Of a stretch of 52,435 nt of DNA, positions 1 to 8,323 are shown in pieces (positions within the stretch are counted from its first letter, which is position 1; each line of letters opens with the position of its first letter). Both the position numbers and the translations under genes were made by a program. Below the pieces are notes generated by a model. The model saw only the letters and a list, made by a program, of their open reading frames with translations. It did no database searches and was not told where the DNA came from. The DNA comes from an uncultured Hungatella sp. Its GTDB lineage: Bacteria; Bacillota; Clostridia; Lachnospirales; Lachnospiraceae. Where the stretch lies: positions 1-52,435 of the forward strand of contig CAMTAF010000011.1 of the NCBI GenBank assembly GCA_947066955.1. Direction: 5' to 3'.

Positions 1-16
1 CGGCGACAGCTTTGAT

Positions 17-45
17 AGTTTACCACGCTGTCTCTCGTTTGTCAA
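17..45 (-). promoter_or_regulatory. Leftward sigma-A promoter, proximal of a tandem pair
   Basis: On the minus strand TTGACA (45-40), a 17-nt spacer and TAAACT (22-17). An A-rich tract lies directly upstream of the -35 box at about 46-70, like an UP element. It points off the left edge, so the gene it serves is outside the window. Together with the second promoter 104 bp upstream it resembles the P1/P2 arrangement of Firmicutes rRNA operons; that last point is inference. Confidence 0.7.
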
Positions 46-120
46 CAACTTTTTTTATTTTTTTGAGATCTTTTTGTTTTTCCAGAAGATCCCGCCTCTC
101 CGTTTCAAAAGGCGAAATTT

Positions 121-149
121 ATAATAGCAGACATTATCGCCTTTGTCAA
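121..149 (-). promoter_or_regulatory. Leftward sigma-A promoter, distal of a tandem pair
   Basis: On the minus strand TTGACA (149-144), a 17-nt spacer and TATTAT (126-121), with an A-rich stretch upstream of the -35 at about 155-182. It lies downstream of the histidine kinase stop and fires away from it, so it starts a new leftward transcription unit. No ORF lies between it and the window edge. Confidence 0.72.
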
Positions 150-209
150 CCGGTTTTTTCCCTTTTTTTACATTTTTTTCTATAACGAGGAGGGCTTCTG
201 AGGAGGCCC

Positions 210-1790
210 CTAGGCCTCCTGCCTGGAATCCAGTTCAAACCAGAATTTCACCCCATCCTCTGCGTTCTGCACTCCGCACTCCTGATGGTGGGAGTCCATA
301 ACTGCCTTGACAATGGACAGGCCGATGCCGCTGCCCCCGTAAGCCCTTGTCCTGGCCTTGTCTACTTTATAAAATTTTGTCCATATATTCGGCAGATCTT
401 CCTCCGGTATGGGCTGGCCTGTATTTTTCACTGTCACGCGGACCGTCTCCTCCAACTCCTGGATGGTGATGGTGATCTTGTTTTCTCCGGCCAGATGGTT
501 CAGGGCGTTGCTCACATAGTTAGTCACCACTTCTTCGATCTTAAACTCATCCGCCCACACATATACCGGATGGTCACAGGAAAATTCCACAGCCGCCCCT
601 TTCTGCTGAATCAGGATCCCGGTCGCTGACAGCACCCCCTGTATCAGCTCCACCAAATCAAACCTCTCCATGGCTGCCTGGTCATTTCCCGACTCCAGAG
701 CATTGAGGGTCAGGAGCTGGCGGACCATCTTGTTCATCTTGTTGGCCTCATCCATGATGACTTCGCAGTAATAATCCCGGCTCTCCTTCTCCTCGGCCAT
801 GCCCTCGGTCAGTCCCTCCGCATAGCCCTGGATAAGCGCGATAGGCGTTTTCAGCTCGTGGGACACATTAGCGATAAATTCCTGCCGCATCTCGTCAATC
901 TGAATCTTTTCCGCGATGTCTCTCTGAAGCTCATTGTTCGCGGACTTCAGTTCTCCGATAGTCTCCTTCAGCTTGTCCGACAGCATATTCATGCTGTTGC
1001 CCAGAATTCCAATCTCATCTTGGGCATTTCCCTGGTATTTTGCCTCAAAATCCAGGCGCGTCATCCGCTCCGAGATATCCGCCAGATGAAGGATGGGCGA
1101 GGTGACCATTTTCGTGGCAAAATACATGATGATGCTGCCCAGGACCATAGCTATAGCGCCTACATAGACCAAAAAACGGTTGGACAGCTGCACACTCTCC
1201 CTGATGCTGGCCAGGGGGATGGACATGATAAATATCGTTCTGTCGTCGGAATAATACCCCCAGCTCTCCAGATAAAAGGACTTGGAGCGGGGATCAAAGG
1301 TTTTCTGCACAGTGTAGTCGTCATTTTCTATAAGGATCTCCGTCCTGGGATTGCTCCTCCCCAGCATGTACTGAAACACCCGGTCCATCATGAAACTAAT
1401 ATCCCGGTTGGAAGCCACCAGGGGCGTGTTGTTGAAACTGTCCACAATCAGCAGGGTAATGTTGTACTTGTCGCTCAGCCCCCTCAGAAGCTCCAGAGTC
1501 TCGGTCTGTTTCTCGTCGCTGCCGTCAACTCCATCCACAAAATCATCGCTGATGTACTGACCCTGGGCCAGCTTCTCCGCCACCAGGCCGTTTACCTCCG
1601 AGTATGCCAGCTGCAGAGCCTCTACTTTCTGATTAATGTAAAATCCCTCCAGCATCCAGTTGTTTACCGCCCAGATGCCCAGAAGGATCGCGGCCATAAG
1701 GCCGATAAAGATCACACTGAACCGAAACCGCATGCTTTTTCGGACCCCCCGCAGTCCATGCCCTCTGCGGGATATTACCTGTCTTTTCAT
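210..1790 (-). CDS. Membrane sensor histidine kinase with HAMP domain
   Basis: A 526-aa two-component sensor kinase that should autophosphorylate on histidine and pass the phosphate to the OmpR-type regulator encoded at 2502-3179. Visible parts: TM1 about residues 22-44, an extracytoplasmic sensor region 45-205, TM2 206-229, HAMP 228-281, and a dimerisation box NVSHELKTP with the phospho-acceptor at His311. An N box follows near Asn428 and a GGSGIGLS ATP-lid motif near 495. Family is HisKA plus HATPase_c; the ligand is unknown. An 8-bp inverted repeat overlaps the stop codon (201-220) but lacks a T-run, so it is at best a weak terminator. The start has only a weak Shine-Dalgarno (AAGGA) close to the ATG. 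Confidence 0.9.
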   Translation of the reverse strand: MKRQVISRRGHGLRGVRKSMRFRFSVIFIGLMAAILLGIWAVNNWMLEGFYINQKVEALQLAYSEVNGLVAEKLAQGQYISDDFVDGVDGSDEKQTETLELLRGLSDKYNITLLIVDSFNNTPLVASNRDISFMMDRVFQYMLGRSNPRTEILIENDDYTVQKTFDPRSKSFYLESWGYYSDDRTIFIMSIPLASIRESVQLSNRFLVYVGAIAMVLGSIIMYFATKMVTSPILHLADISERMTRLDFEAKYQGNAQDEIGILGNSMNMLSDKLKETIGELKSANNELQRDIAEKIQIDEMRQEFIANVSHELKTPIALIQGYAEGLTEGMAEEKESRDYYCEVIMDEANKMNKMVRQLLTLNALESGNDQAAMERFDLVELIQGVLSATGILIQQKGAAVEFSCDHPVYVWADEFKIEEVVTNYVSNALNHLAGENKITITIQELEETVRVTVKNTGQPIPEEDLPNIWTKFYKVDKARTRAYGGSGIGLSIVKAVMDSHHQECGVQNAEDGVKFWFELDSRQEA

Positions 1791-1919
1791 TGTCCTTCAT
1801 CACTCCTGCCGCGTCACGCCAAATTTGCAGCCCGTCTCTGAGAAAGCCGGAGCTTAGATTTTCCATCAAGTTATCGTACTGTGCCTGAGACATAAGCACA
1901 AGCTGCATCTAATGATGCG

Positions 1920-2477
1920 TTACTTCCATCCGAAAAGGGAGCTGCTTGATACTGAACTCATAATAGTAAAATTCATCTCAGTTCCTTTTATCTGGCTTCC
2001 CATATAGTTTTCAAGAAAATCAAAATATCCGTCTGCTCCGGACCGCTTCTCCCATGTATCTATTGAATCCTTGATTCTTAAAAGACACATAACCGGAAAT
2101 CTATAATATCCTTTCAGCATTTCCTGTGTCAATTCATCTGTCTGGACCTGTTGTTTTAAAAGTTTCATTACCTCCTCGTTTGTATATGGATCAAAAGCCA
2201 TGAGCAATGCTTTCTCCAGTTTTTCATTATCTTCATTTCTGAATTTTTCAGTATCTGCCTTTTCTCCCGTGCATTTCTCTTTTACGTCAAAGAGCACCAA
2301 TGCAATGGCCTCCCGCAGGCGGCGGCTGTTCGATGATGGGAATTCCCGGTGTACCTTCAATACATTCCCCTCCAATGGCAAAAGAAGCCTGGAATACCCC
2401 TCTTCTTCTCCTTTTCTTATCTTACCGAATTCTTTTTCCATCTGTGAATAAATTCTTTCAAACTGATACGACTGCAT
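1920..2477 (-). CDS. Hypothetical protein between response regulator and kinase genes
   Basis: A 185-aa soluble, charged, probably alpha-helical protein with no signal peptide or membrane segment. I do not recognise the family. The ATG follows GAGGGAG by about seven bases. It lies 24 bp downstream of the response regulator stop and 129 bp upstream of the kinase start, so it splits a gene pair that is normally contiguous. The C-terminus is serine-rich (SSVSSSS). The 129 bp after it holds a short open frame (about 1800-1908) with no recognisable content, possibly debris from insertion. It could be co-transcribed with the two-component genes; no function is proposed. Confidence 0.65.
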   Translation of the reverse strand: MQSYQFERIYSQMEKEFGKIRKGEEEGYSRLLLPLEGNVLKVHREFPSSNSRRLREAIALVLFDVKEKCTGEKADTEKFRNEDNEKLEKALLMAFDPYTNEEVMKLLKQQVQTDELTQEMLKGYYRFPVMCLLRIKDSIDTWEKRSGADGYFDFLENYMGSQIKGTEMNFTIMSSVSSSSLFGWK

Positions 2478-2501
2478 AGTTTTCTCCCTCTCTGTAATTT
2501 T

Positions 2502-3179
2502 TTATTCGTTCACTTCGAACTTGTACCCCATGCCCCAGATCGTCTTGATGTAATCTCCCTTTTCGCCCATCTTGCTGCGCAGTTTTTTTACATGAGTGTC
2601 AATGGTTCTGGCGTCGCCAAAATAGTCATAGTTCCACACATTGTTCAGGATCTTTTCCCTGGAAAGGGCGATGCCCTGGTTCTCCACAAAGTAGGACAGA
2701 AGTTCAAATTCTTTAAAGCTCAAGTCCACGGGAACCCCGTCTATGGTCACCTGGTGGGCCGCCTTGTTGATCTCGATCCCGCCTACCTTTATGATGTCGC
2801 TGGCCGCCGCGTTGCTCCTGCGCAGGATTGCCTCCACCCTTGCCACCAGGATCTTGGGGCTGAAGGGCTTGGAAATATACTCGTCCGCCCCTAAGTCAAA
2901 GCCCTGGAGCTCATCCCTCTCCTCCCCTCTGGCTGTCAACATGATCACCGGAACCTGGGAATACTGGCGGATGGCTTTGCACACCTGCCAGCCGTCCATC
3001 TTGGGCATCATCACATCCAGGATCACAAGGGCGATGTCCTTCTGGGCAAAGAACAGGTCCACCGCCTCCTCCCCATCCTCTGCCTCTATGACCTGAAAAC
3101 CTTTTATTGTCAGGAAATCTTTTACCAGCTTTCTCATCCTGGCCTCGTCGTCCACCACCAGCACTTTTAAATTGTCCAT
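2502..3179 (-). CDS. OmpR/PhoB-family response regulator
   Basis: A 225-aa DNA-binding response regulator, predicted partner of the histidine kinase at 210-1790. The receiver domain carries the acidic pair VVDDE, the phospho-acceptor Asp55 in ILDVMMPKMDG, and the lysine in SKPFSP. The C-terminal winged helix ends with the family-typical GMGYKFE. An upstream in-frame start would give 288 aa, but the first 63 residues are unlike a receiver domain and AAGGAGGA sits just before the ATG at 3179, so that start is chosen. The kinase-regulator order is interrupted by the unrelated gene at 1920-2477. Confidence 0.93.
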   Translation of the reverse strand: MDNLKVLVVDDEARMRKLVKDFLTIKGFQVIEAEDGEEAVDLFFAQKDIALVILDVMMPKMDGWQVCKAIRQYSQVPVIMLTARGEERDELQGFDLGADEYISKPFSPKILVARVEAILRRSNAAASDIIKVGGIEINKAAHQVTIDGVPVDLSFKEFELLSYFVENQGIALSREKILNNVWNYDYFGDARTIDTHVKKLRSKMGEKGDYIKTIWGMGYKFEVNE

Positions 3180-3328
3180 GGTAAAATCCTCCTTGTTCTC
3201 TGTGATTAAGACCATTTTAGCAGATTCCTGATGAAATTTCCACGGTTTCACAGAGATTTCACAGATAGCGTGGACTGGACCGTATAAGCAGCACATACCT
3301 TTCTGCCCCGTGTGCGCCAAAAATAGAA

Positions 3329-3364
3329 ATACTATTGAATTATAGTATCCCCCTATGCTGTCAA
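3329..3364 (-). promoter_or_regulatory. Candidate promoter/operator upstream of the response regulator
   Basis: The minus strand shows TTGACA (3364-3359) followed after only 14 nt by TATAAT, a spacing too short for a normal sigma-A promoter. The -10-like box lies within an inverted repeat ATACTA-N8-TAGTAT (3329-3348). This may be an operator or an activator-dependent promoter; the call is tentative. Confidence 0.35.
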
Positions 3365-3374
3365 GCAATACATC

Positions 3375-3403
3375 TTGTCATTTGTAGCAGGGCATGTTAG
3401 AAT
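3375..3403 (+). promoter_or_regulatory. Promoter of the truncated AAA-ATPase gene
   Basis: TTGTCA (3375-3380), a 17-nt spacer and TAGAAT (3398-3403) on the plus strand. It lies about 50 bp before the ATG of the remnant at 3454, at the correct distance and orientation, so the 5' end of that gene appears intact although its body is lost. Confidence 0.5.
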
Positions 3404-3453
3404 TGGGATCATGATGAAGACAATCTATTTTGAGAAGGGAGCGCATTGACAGA

Positions 3454-3540
3454 ATGGCAAAGATATTTAACGTAAACGGGGCCTGTAAGGCGGACAGACA
3501 TTATATGGTCAATTTGACTCCCAGACTTAACGATATTTGA
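3454..3540 (+). pseudogene. 5' remnant of an AAA-ATPase-like (PF09820/DUF1703 type) gene
   Basis: An open frame of 28 codons starting at an ATG with a GAAGGGAG ribosome site and ending in TGA. The peptide contains FNVNGACKADRHYMVNL, which matches from memory the conserved start of the Clostridia AAA-ATPase plus PD-(D/E)XK family (pattern FN..A.C....HYMV....RL..I). The following conserved part with the Walker A region is absent, and sequence after the stop does not continue the family. It is therefore read as a truncated gene with its promoter still present. Confidence 0.6.
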
Positions 3541-3590
3541 ATGTCCGACGGATATTGGAAAAGTGAGCCACCTGTGCGCCGTATATAGCA

Positions 3591-3623
3591 GGTGCCGCAT
3601 CAGTTTTTGTCTGGTGCGGCACC
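3591..3623. terminator. 13-bp hairpin downstream of the rpiB-like gene
   Basis: Arms 3591-3603 and 3611-3623 are complementary except for one position, with a 7-nt loop. It lies about 70 bp after the stop of the isomerase gene on the minus strand and also just after the AAA-ATPase remnant on the plus strand. No T-run follows on either strand, so it could be a processing or stability hairpin rather than a true intrinsic terminator. The sequence GGTGCCGC resembles a piece of repeat family 1. Confidence 0.4.
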
Positions 3624-3691
3624 TTCGGCCTATGAGCGTCCCACACATTGGCCGCCATTGGCGTCTGCTGTATATACCGGTGGTTTTTCCA

Positions 3692-4330
3692 TCAGGCAAG
3701 CACGCCTTTGATGTATTCCGCGATCTCCGGGACCTGGCAGTTCTCAAAGAAATACTCCTGGAACTTCTCGCCGCTGACAGCGGTCTTTAACAAATCCTGG
3801 TCAATCTCTTTTAAGATGGTCAGCATATCCTTGTGGGTGATCTCTTTCACGCTGTCCAGGATCTTCTTGTTCCTCTGCTCCGGGACCACCCTCTCCTTGG
3901 GGTATCCGCCGCCGCTCTCGCAGCCGAACAATTTTTCAAAAATATACTGCAGTCTCAGCTCCGCGCCCCACCCAAAGCCTTTGGCAAATGGAAGGGCCAC
4001 CGCGTTGCCGTCGTTGATCTGGGCGAACATGTAGCCGTCCTCCGCATCCACGATGTGGCCGCAGAGAACCCCCGGGAAAGCGTTGCAGGCCAGCATGGCT
4101 CCCTCGCCTGTGCCGCACCCTGTGACCACATAGTCCGCTGCCTTGGAATTCAGCAAAATTGCGGACAGAAGGCCGCACATCACGTAGGTGAGCTGGGTCT
4201 CATCCTCTGCCGTGTACATGCCGTAGTTGTACACCGTGTGTCCCATGGGTTCCACGATCTTTTTCAAGTTCTCGCAGATCATGCTGTTCTTTGCCGCCTG
4301 GCTGTTCTCATTGATCAGTGCAATTTTCAT
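3692..4330 (-). CDS. RpiB/LacA/LacB-family sugar-phosphate isomerase
   Basis: A 212-aa cytosolic enzyme of the ribose-5-phosphate isomerase B / galactose-6-phosphate isomerase family. It interconverts aldose and ketose phosphates; the exact substrate cannot be read from sequence. The hallmark VTGCGTGEGAMLACN with the catalytic cysteine region is present near residues 69-83. The protein is about 60 residues longer than classical RpiB (about 150 aa), with a helical C-terminal extension seen in a subset of the family. A strong AGGAGGAG lies before the ATG. It follows aspS by 17 bp, so hisS-aspS-rpiB probably form one transcript. Confidence 0.85.
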   Translation of the reverse strand: MKIALINENSQAAKNSMICENLKKIVEPMGHTVYNYGMYTAEDETQLTYVMCGLLSAILLNSKAADYVVTGCGTGEGAMLACNAFPGVLCGHIVDAEDGYMFAQINDGNAVALPFAKGFGWGAELRLQYIFEKLFGCESGGGYPKERVVPEQRNKKILDSVKEITHKDMLTILKEIDQDLLKTAVSGEKFQEYFFENCQVPEIAEYIKGVLA

Positions 4331-4347
4331 GTTTCTCCTCCTAATTT

Positions 4348-6141
4348 TTATTCTTCAGAAGTCTTGGAGACTTCAATCCCCAGTTCCTCAAGCTGCTTCC
4401 CATCCACCGGCGCGGGGGCCTCTGTCATGAGACAGGAGGCGTCCTTCACCTTGGGGAAAGCGATCACATCCCGGATGCTGTCCGCGCCCACCATGAGCAT
4501 GGCCACCCGGTCCATGCCATAGGCCAGTCCCGCGTGAGGCGGCACGCCGAATTTGAACGCGTCTAAGAGGAAGCCGAACTGTTCTCTGGCCTGCTCCGGC
4601 GTAAATCCCAGAACTTCAAACATCTTGGCCTGGATGTCCGCCTGATGAATCCTGACAGAACCGCCTCCCAGCTCGGTGCCGTTGAGGACGATATCGTAGG
4701 CCTTTGCCCGGACGGCTCCCGGGTCCGTGTCGATCTTTCCCCAATCCTCCTCCATGGGCATGGTAAATGGGTGGTGCATGGCCACAAAACGGCCCTGTTC
4801 TTCCGAGTACTCCAACAGCGGGAACTCAGTGACCCACAAAAATCTAAAATCGTCTTTCTTTAAAAGATCCTGCTGCCTTGCCAGCTCCAGGCGGAGGTTG
4901 CCCAGAACATCCCAGACCACCTTATTTCTGTCAGCCGCGAACAACAGCAAGTCCCCCGGCTCTGCCTCCATGGCCTGTGACAGAGCGTGGAGCTCCTCCT
5001 CTGTCATAAACTTGGCAAAAGATGACTTGAAGGAGCCGTCGGCCTGGATACTTAAGTAGGCAAGGCCTTTGGCCCCGAACCCTTTGGCAAATTCCACCAA
5101 AGCGTCGATCTTCTTTCTGGGCATGGCCCCCTGTCCCTTGGCGTTGATTCCCCGGACGCTGCCGCCCTGGGCCAGGGCATTTTTAAACACCGCGAACTCA
5201 CAGTCCTTTACAATCTCGGACACATCCTTTAATTCCATCCCAAATCGCAGGTCCGGCTTGTCGGATCCGAACCGGTCCATAGCCTCCTGCCAGGTCATCC
5301 GGGGGATGGGGATGGGGATCTCGATGTCCAGAAGCTCTTTGAACAGCTTGTGGATCAGCCGCTCATTGACATCGATCACATCGTCCACGTCCACAAAGGA
5401 CAGCTCCATGTCGATCTGGGTGAACTCCGGCTGTCTGTCCGCTCTTAAGTCCTCATCCCGGTAGCACCTTGCCAGCTGGAAATACCGGTCATACCCGGAG
5501 CACATGAGAAGCTGCTTAAACAGCTGGGGGGACTGGGGAAGGGCGTAAAAGGATCCCGGGTGCACGCGGCTGGGCACCAGGTAATCCCTGGCTCCCTCCG
5601 GTGTGCTCTTAATCAGGGTAGGGGTCTCGATCTCCAAAAATCCCTCATCCGCCAAAAACTGTCTGGTGAGCACCGCGATCCTGCTGCGGAACATCATATT
5701 TCTCTGGATATCCGGCCTTCTCAAGTCCAGGAAACGGTACTTGAGGCGGAGCTCTTCCTTGGTCTTTGAGTTCTCCTCAATGGGAAACGGCGGCGTCTCC
5801 GACTCGGAGAGGATTCTCAGAGACTCCGCTCTCACCTCGATGGCGCCTGTGGCCAGGTTCTCGTTGACCCCGCCGGAGCGGGCCTCCACCCTGCCTGTTA
5901 CAGCGATGACAAACTCGCTCCTCAGCTTCTCGGCTTTTCCGAAGCTCTCCGCCCCGCAGTCGCTCTCCTCAAAAATGATCTGCAGGATGCCGCTCCTGTC
6001 CCGCAGGTCCACGAAAATGATGCCGCCTTTATTTCTGCTCTTCTGCACCCAGCCCATGACGGTGACAGATTCCCCCACATTGGCTGTGCCAAGCTCTGTA
6101 CATCTGTGGGACCGCTTGAGCCCCATCATCGATTCTGCCAT
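4348..6141 (-). CDS. aspS: Aspartate--tRNA ligase
   Basis: A 597-aa class IIb aminoacyl-tRNA synthetase charging tRNA-Asp. The N-terminal OB-fold anticodon-binding domain includes GWVQKSRNKGGIIFVDLRDR. It is followed by the class II core (motif 2 around FQLARCYRDEDLRADRQPEF), the bacterial GAD insertion domain and motif 3 (GLAYGMDRVAML). Length matches bacterial AspRS. The start at 6141 is chosen over the ATG at 6156 because AGGAGG sits six bases upstream of it. It lies downstream of hisS, from which it is separated by a copy of repeat family 1, and upstream of the rpiB-like gene. Confidence 0.97.
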   Translation of the reverse strand: MAESMMGLKRSHRCTELGTANVGESVTVMGWVQKSRNKGGIIFVDLRDRSGILQIIFEESDCGAESFGKAEKLRSEFVIAVTGRVEARSGGVNENLATGAIEVRAESLRILSESETPPFPIEENSKTKEELRLKYRFLDLRRPDIQRNMMFRSRIAVLTRQFLADEGFLEIETPTLIKSTPEGARDYLVPSRVHPGSFYALPQSPQLFKQLLMCSGYDRYFQLARCYRDEDLRADRQPEFTQIDMELSFVDVDDVIDVNERLIHKLFKELLDIEIPIPIPRMTWQEAMDRFGSDKPDLRFGMELKDVSEIVKDCEFAVFKNALAQGGSVRGINAKGQGAMPRKKIDALVEFAKGFGAKGLAYLSIQADGSFKSSFAKFMTEEELHALSQAMEAEPGDLLLFAADRNKVVWDVLGNLRLELARQQDLLKKDDFRFLWVTEFPLLEYSEEQGRFVAMHHPFTMPMEEDWGKIDTDPGAVRAKAYDIVLNGTELGGGSVRIHQADIQAKMFEVLGFTPEQAREQFGFLLDAFKFGVPPHAGLAYGMDRVAMLMVGADSIRDVIAFPKVKDASCLMTEAPAPVDGKQLEELGIEVSKTSEE

Positions 6142-6164
6142 AACCTTCCTCCTCATTTAATCGG

Positions 6165-6242
6165 TATCGGCACGCGCCGCTGCGCGGCACCTGCCAGGTT
6201 GTCGGAAGGCATCTTAAAAATGCTGCGCATTTGCCTTCCTCC
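6165..6242 (-). repeat. Dispersed palindromic repeat family 1, copy A (hisS-aspS gap)
   Basis: A full-length copy of about 78 bp filling the hisS-aspS gap. In transcript sense it starts GAGGAAGGCAAATGC and forms hairpin 1 (GGAAGGCA paired with TGCCTTCC). It then reads through CCTGGCAGGTG to hairpin 2 (CCGC-N-GCGG type) and ends CGTGCCGATAC. It abuts the hisS stop codon and ends 24 bp before the aspS start. Related copies lie at 9105, 18431, 20507, 30651 and 49698. Confidence 0.85.
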
Positions 6243-7504
6243 TATCTTAACCCTTCTCTGTAGAATTCCTTGATATCCGTGTAGCCTTCTTTTGTAAGCT
6301 GCTCTTTCTGGAACTTCTTGTTCTTGTTCATCTGGGCCACCAGCACCTGGGTGCCTTCTGCCCGCTGTTTCATGGCCTGGCTGATCACCTGGCTTAAGCG
6401 GCTGCTGTCAAGACCTTTTTCAAAGAGATAGGCCACCTTCTCGGACTGGGTGGGAACCTGGAAATTCTGGTCCAGAAGGATGGTGACGATCCTCTCAAAG
6501 CCGATGGAGAAACCGCAGGCCGGAGTCTCCGTGCCCGTGAATTTGCCGATCATCTTGTCGTAGCGTCCGCCCCCTGCCACGGAGCCGCCGAAGCCCTCCA
6601 TGGACACCTCGAAGATGGTTCCCGTGTAGTAGGACATGCCTCTCACCAGGGTGGGGTCAAACTCGATGTTAAACTCCGCCACAGCCACGTCCTTCACCGT
6701 GTCCATAATGTAGGCCAGACCGTCTGTGACGGACTGGGGCATCACGTCTTTTAAGATGTCCCCCAGCTTCCGCACGCCGTCGGCGTCCTTTGTCACAGAG
6801 GCAAAGAGTCCCAAGTACTTGTCCACCTGCTCCTCTGTGTAGCCTGCCTCAAGGAGCTCTGCTTTCACGCCCTCCTCGCCGATCTTGTCCATCTTGTCCA
6901 GAATGATGAACACCTGGTCGCAGGACTCCTCCGGAAAGCCGCAGTATGTCGCCATGCCCTTTAAGATGCCTCTGTCGTTGATCCTGACGGTGAAGGAATT
7001 GTCAGGGCATATCTTTCCCAGGGCCGTGGTGGTTGCCAAGATCAGCTCAATCTCCGCCAAGGAGGTGGCGTCCCCCAGAATGTCGATGTCGCACTGGACA
7101 AACTGGCGGAAACGCCCCTTCTGCGGCCTGTCCGCCCTCCACACGCTACCCATCTGCAGGGCCTTAAAGGGCGCCGGAAGCTGGGCCCCGTTGTTGGCGT
7201 AATATCTGGCTAAGGGGAGGGTCAAATCATAGCGCAGCCCGCCGTCCACTAAGTCTGCCTCTGACTGGGCTGTCTCTAAGTTCAGCTTCTCGCCCCTCTT
7301 TAAGATCTTGAAGATCAGTTTCTCGTTGTCCCCGCCCTGCTTGCTGGTCAGGTTCTCGATGTGCTCCACGCAGGGGGTCTCGATCTGGGAGAACCCAAAT
7401 GCCCGGTAGGTCTCCTGAATCTGGCTCATCACATAATTGCGGATCTGCATCTCCGCTGGCAGGATGTCTTTCATGCCGGTCACCGGCTTTTTCTTCAATG
7501 CCAT
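6242..7504 (-). CDS. hisS: Histidine--tRNA ligase
   Basis: A 420-aa class IIa synthetase charging tRNA-His. Recognisable parts: the N-terminal GMKDILP, motif 2 around GSVWRADRPQKGRFRQFVQCD, the HisA signature VRGMSYYTGTIFEV, and motif 3 with CGFSIGFERI; a HGTP anticodon-binding domain ends the protein. The sequence is of the HisS type seen in many Clostridia. A sigma-A promoter lies at 7561-7589, so this is probably the first gene of a hisS-aspS-rpiB operon. I see no T-box leader in the short 5' region (about 50 nt). Confidence 0.96.
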   Translation of the reverse strand: MALKKKPVTGMKDILPAEMQIRNYVMSQIQETYRAFGFSQIETPCVEHIENLTSKQGGDNEKLIFKILKRGEKLNLETAQSEADLVDGGLRYDLTLPLARYYANNGAQLPAPFKALQMGSVWRADRPQKGRFRQFVQCDIDILGDATSLAEIELILATTTALGKICPDNSFTVRINDRGILKGMATYCGFPEESCDQVFIILDKMDKIGEEGVKAELLEAGYTEEQVDKYLGLFASVTKDADGVRKLGDILKDVMPQSVTDGLAYIMDTVKDVAVAEFNIEFDPTLVRGMSYYTGTIFEVSMEGFGGSVAGGGRYDKMIGKFTGTETPACGFSIGFERIVTILLDQNFQVPTQSEKVAYLFEKGLDSSRLSQVISQAMKQRAEGTQVLVAQMNKNKKFQKEQLTKEGYTDIKEFYREGLR

Positions 7505-7560
7505 CTCTATTCTCCGTTTCCTGCATATAAATGCCTGTTTTGCTCTGTTTTGTGTAAATG

Positions 7561-7589
7561 ATTATACTATTGTCTTTGGAAATTGGCAA
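7561..7589 (-). promoter_or_regulatory. Promoter of the hisS operon
   Basis: TTGCCA (7589-7584), a 17-nt spacer and TATAAT (7566-7561) on the minus strand, placing the transcription start about 50 nt before the hisS ATG. The leader is too short for a T-box. Confidence 0.75.
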
Positions 7590-7612
7590 TGGGATTCTTG
7601 CAAAAGACAATC

Positions 7613-8323
7613 TTACGACAAATCATCCCAAAACTCCACCCTGATCTCCAGGTCAGGGATCTGGGGATTCCACTGCCGCACCAAAAGCTCAATCATCCAT
7701 TCCGCGGATTCCATGGCAGCGTCGTAGAATCTCCGGCTGGATCTCATGGATTCTTCAAGAAGCTTCTGCCCTTTGCCAAGCTGGGCCTGGGACAGGCGGA
7801 CGCCGTCGCCGATTTTGTCGTTTTTCCAGTCATTTTTCCACAGCTGCTTTCCCGTGTCCTCCACCCTGCATTCTGTCAGCTCAGGCCAGGGGACTCTCAC
7901 CATCACATATCCCCGGCTGGAATCCACCACAAACTGGGCCAGGGTCAGATCAACCGTAAAAATGCCCATTCCCCGCACCTCGATCCAGGAGGTGATATTC
8001 TGGTCATTGTCCTTGGCATCCTCGATGACAAATTCCGTGTCACTGACCTTCAGCACCTCCAGCCTGGACATCTCACGGACATTCTCTATGTTGATCGTGC
8101 CGTAATTGGACACATGATTTTTCTCCTCCGCATAGTCGAACGCCATCTGAAAATATTTGTCATAGGCCTCCTGCCTCCCCGCGTTGTAGGTATTTTTCAT
8201 ATCCAGCGGTTTCGTTTGGAAGAAAAAATACAGGCCCACTCCAATGGCAGCCGCCAACAAGACAAAGAGTACCCAAAACAGCATCTGTGATACAGAAAGT
8301 TTTTTCTTTTTCTTCATCCTCAC
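7613..8323 (-). CDS. DUF4230-like membrane-anchored protein
   Basis: A 236-aa protein with a lysine-rich N-terminus, one membrane segment (about residues 11-31) and a long extracytoplasmic part. The pattern IEVRGMGIFTVDLTLAQFVVD followed by MVRVPWPEL resembles the DUF4230 family, whose function is unknown. It overlaps the upstream gene by four bases (stop/start overlap), indicating translational coupling, and that gene is a divergent paralogue. The two may form a pair in the membrane. It is the last gene of the 14.3-7.6 kb cluster; the hisS promoter follows. Confidence 0.7.
   Translation of the reverse strand: MRMKKKKKLSVSQMLFWVLFVLLAAAIGVGLYFFFQTKPLDMKNTYNAGRQEAYDKYFQMAFDYAEEKNHVSNYGTINIENVREMSRLEVLKVSDTEFVIEDAKDNDQNITSWIEVRGMGIFTVDLTLAQFVVDSSRGYVMVRVPWPELTECRVEDTGKQLWKNDWKNDKIGDGVRLSQAQLGKGQKLLEESMRSSRRFYDAAMESAEWMIELLVRQWNPQIPDLEIRVEFWDDLS

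Noticed and set aside
858-1841. A 327-aa plus-strand frame opposite the histidine kinase
   Set aside because: Antisense shadow of a conserved kinase gene; composition His/Gln-rich, no family motif.
1633-1908. A 91-aa ORF overlapping the kinase start
   Set aside because: Most of it is an alternative frame of the kinase gene. Only the first 35 codons lie outside and they match nothing I know.
3409-3747. 112-aa minus-strand ORF between the regulator and rpiB-like gene
   Set aside because: It reads through the hairpin and opposite the AAA-ATPase remnant; Arg/Thr-rich with no ribosome site.
7505-7612. T-box riboswitch in front of hisS
   Set aside because: The promoter lies about 57 bp from the ATG, leaving no room for a T-box; no specifier or TGG motif seen.
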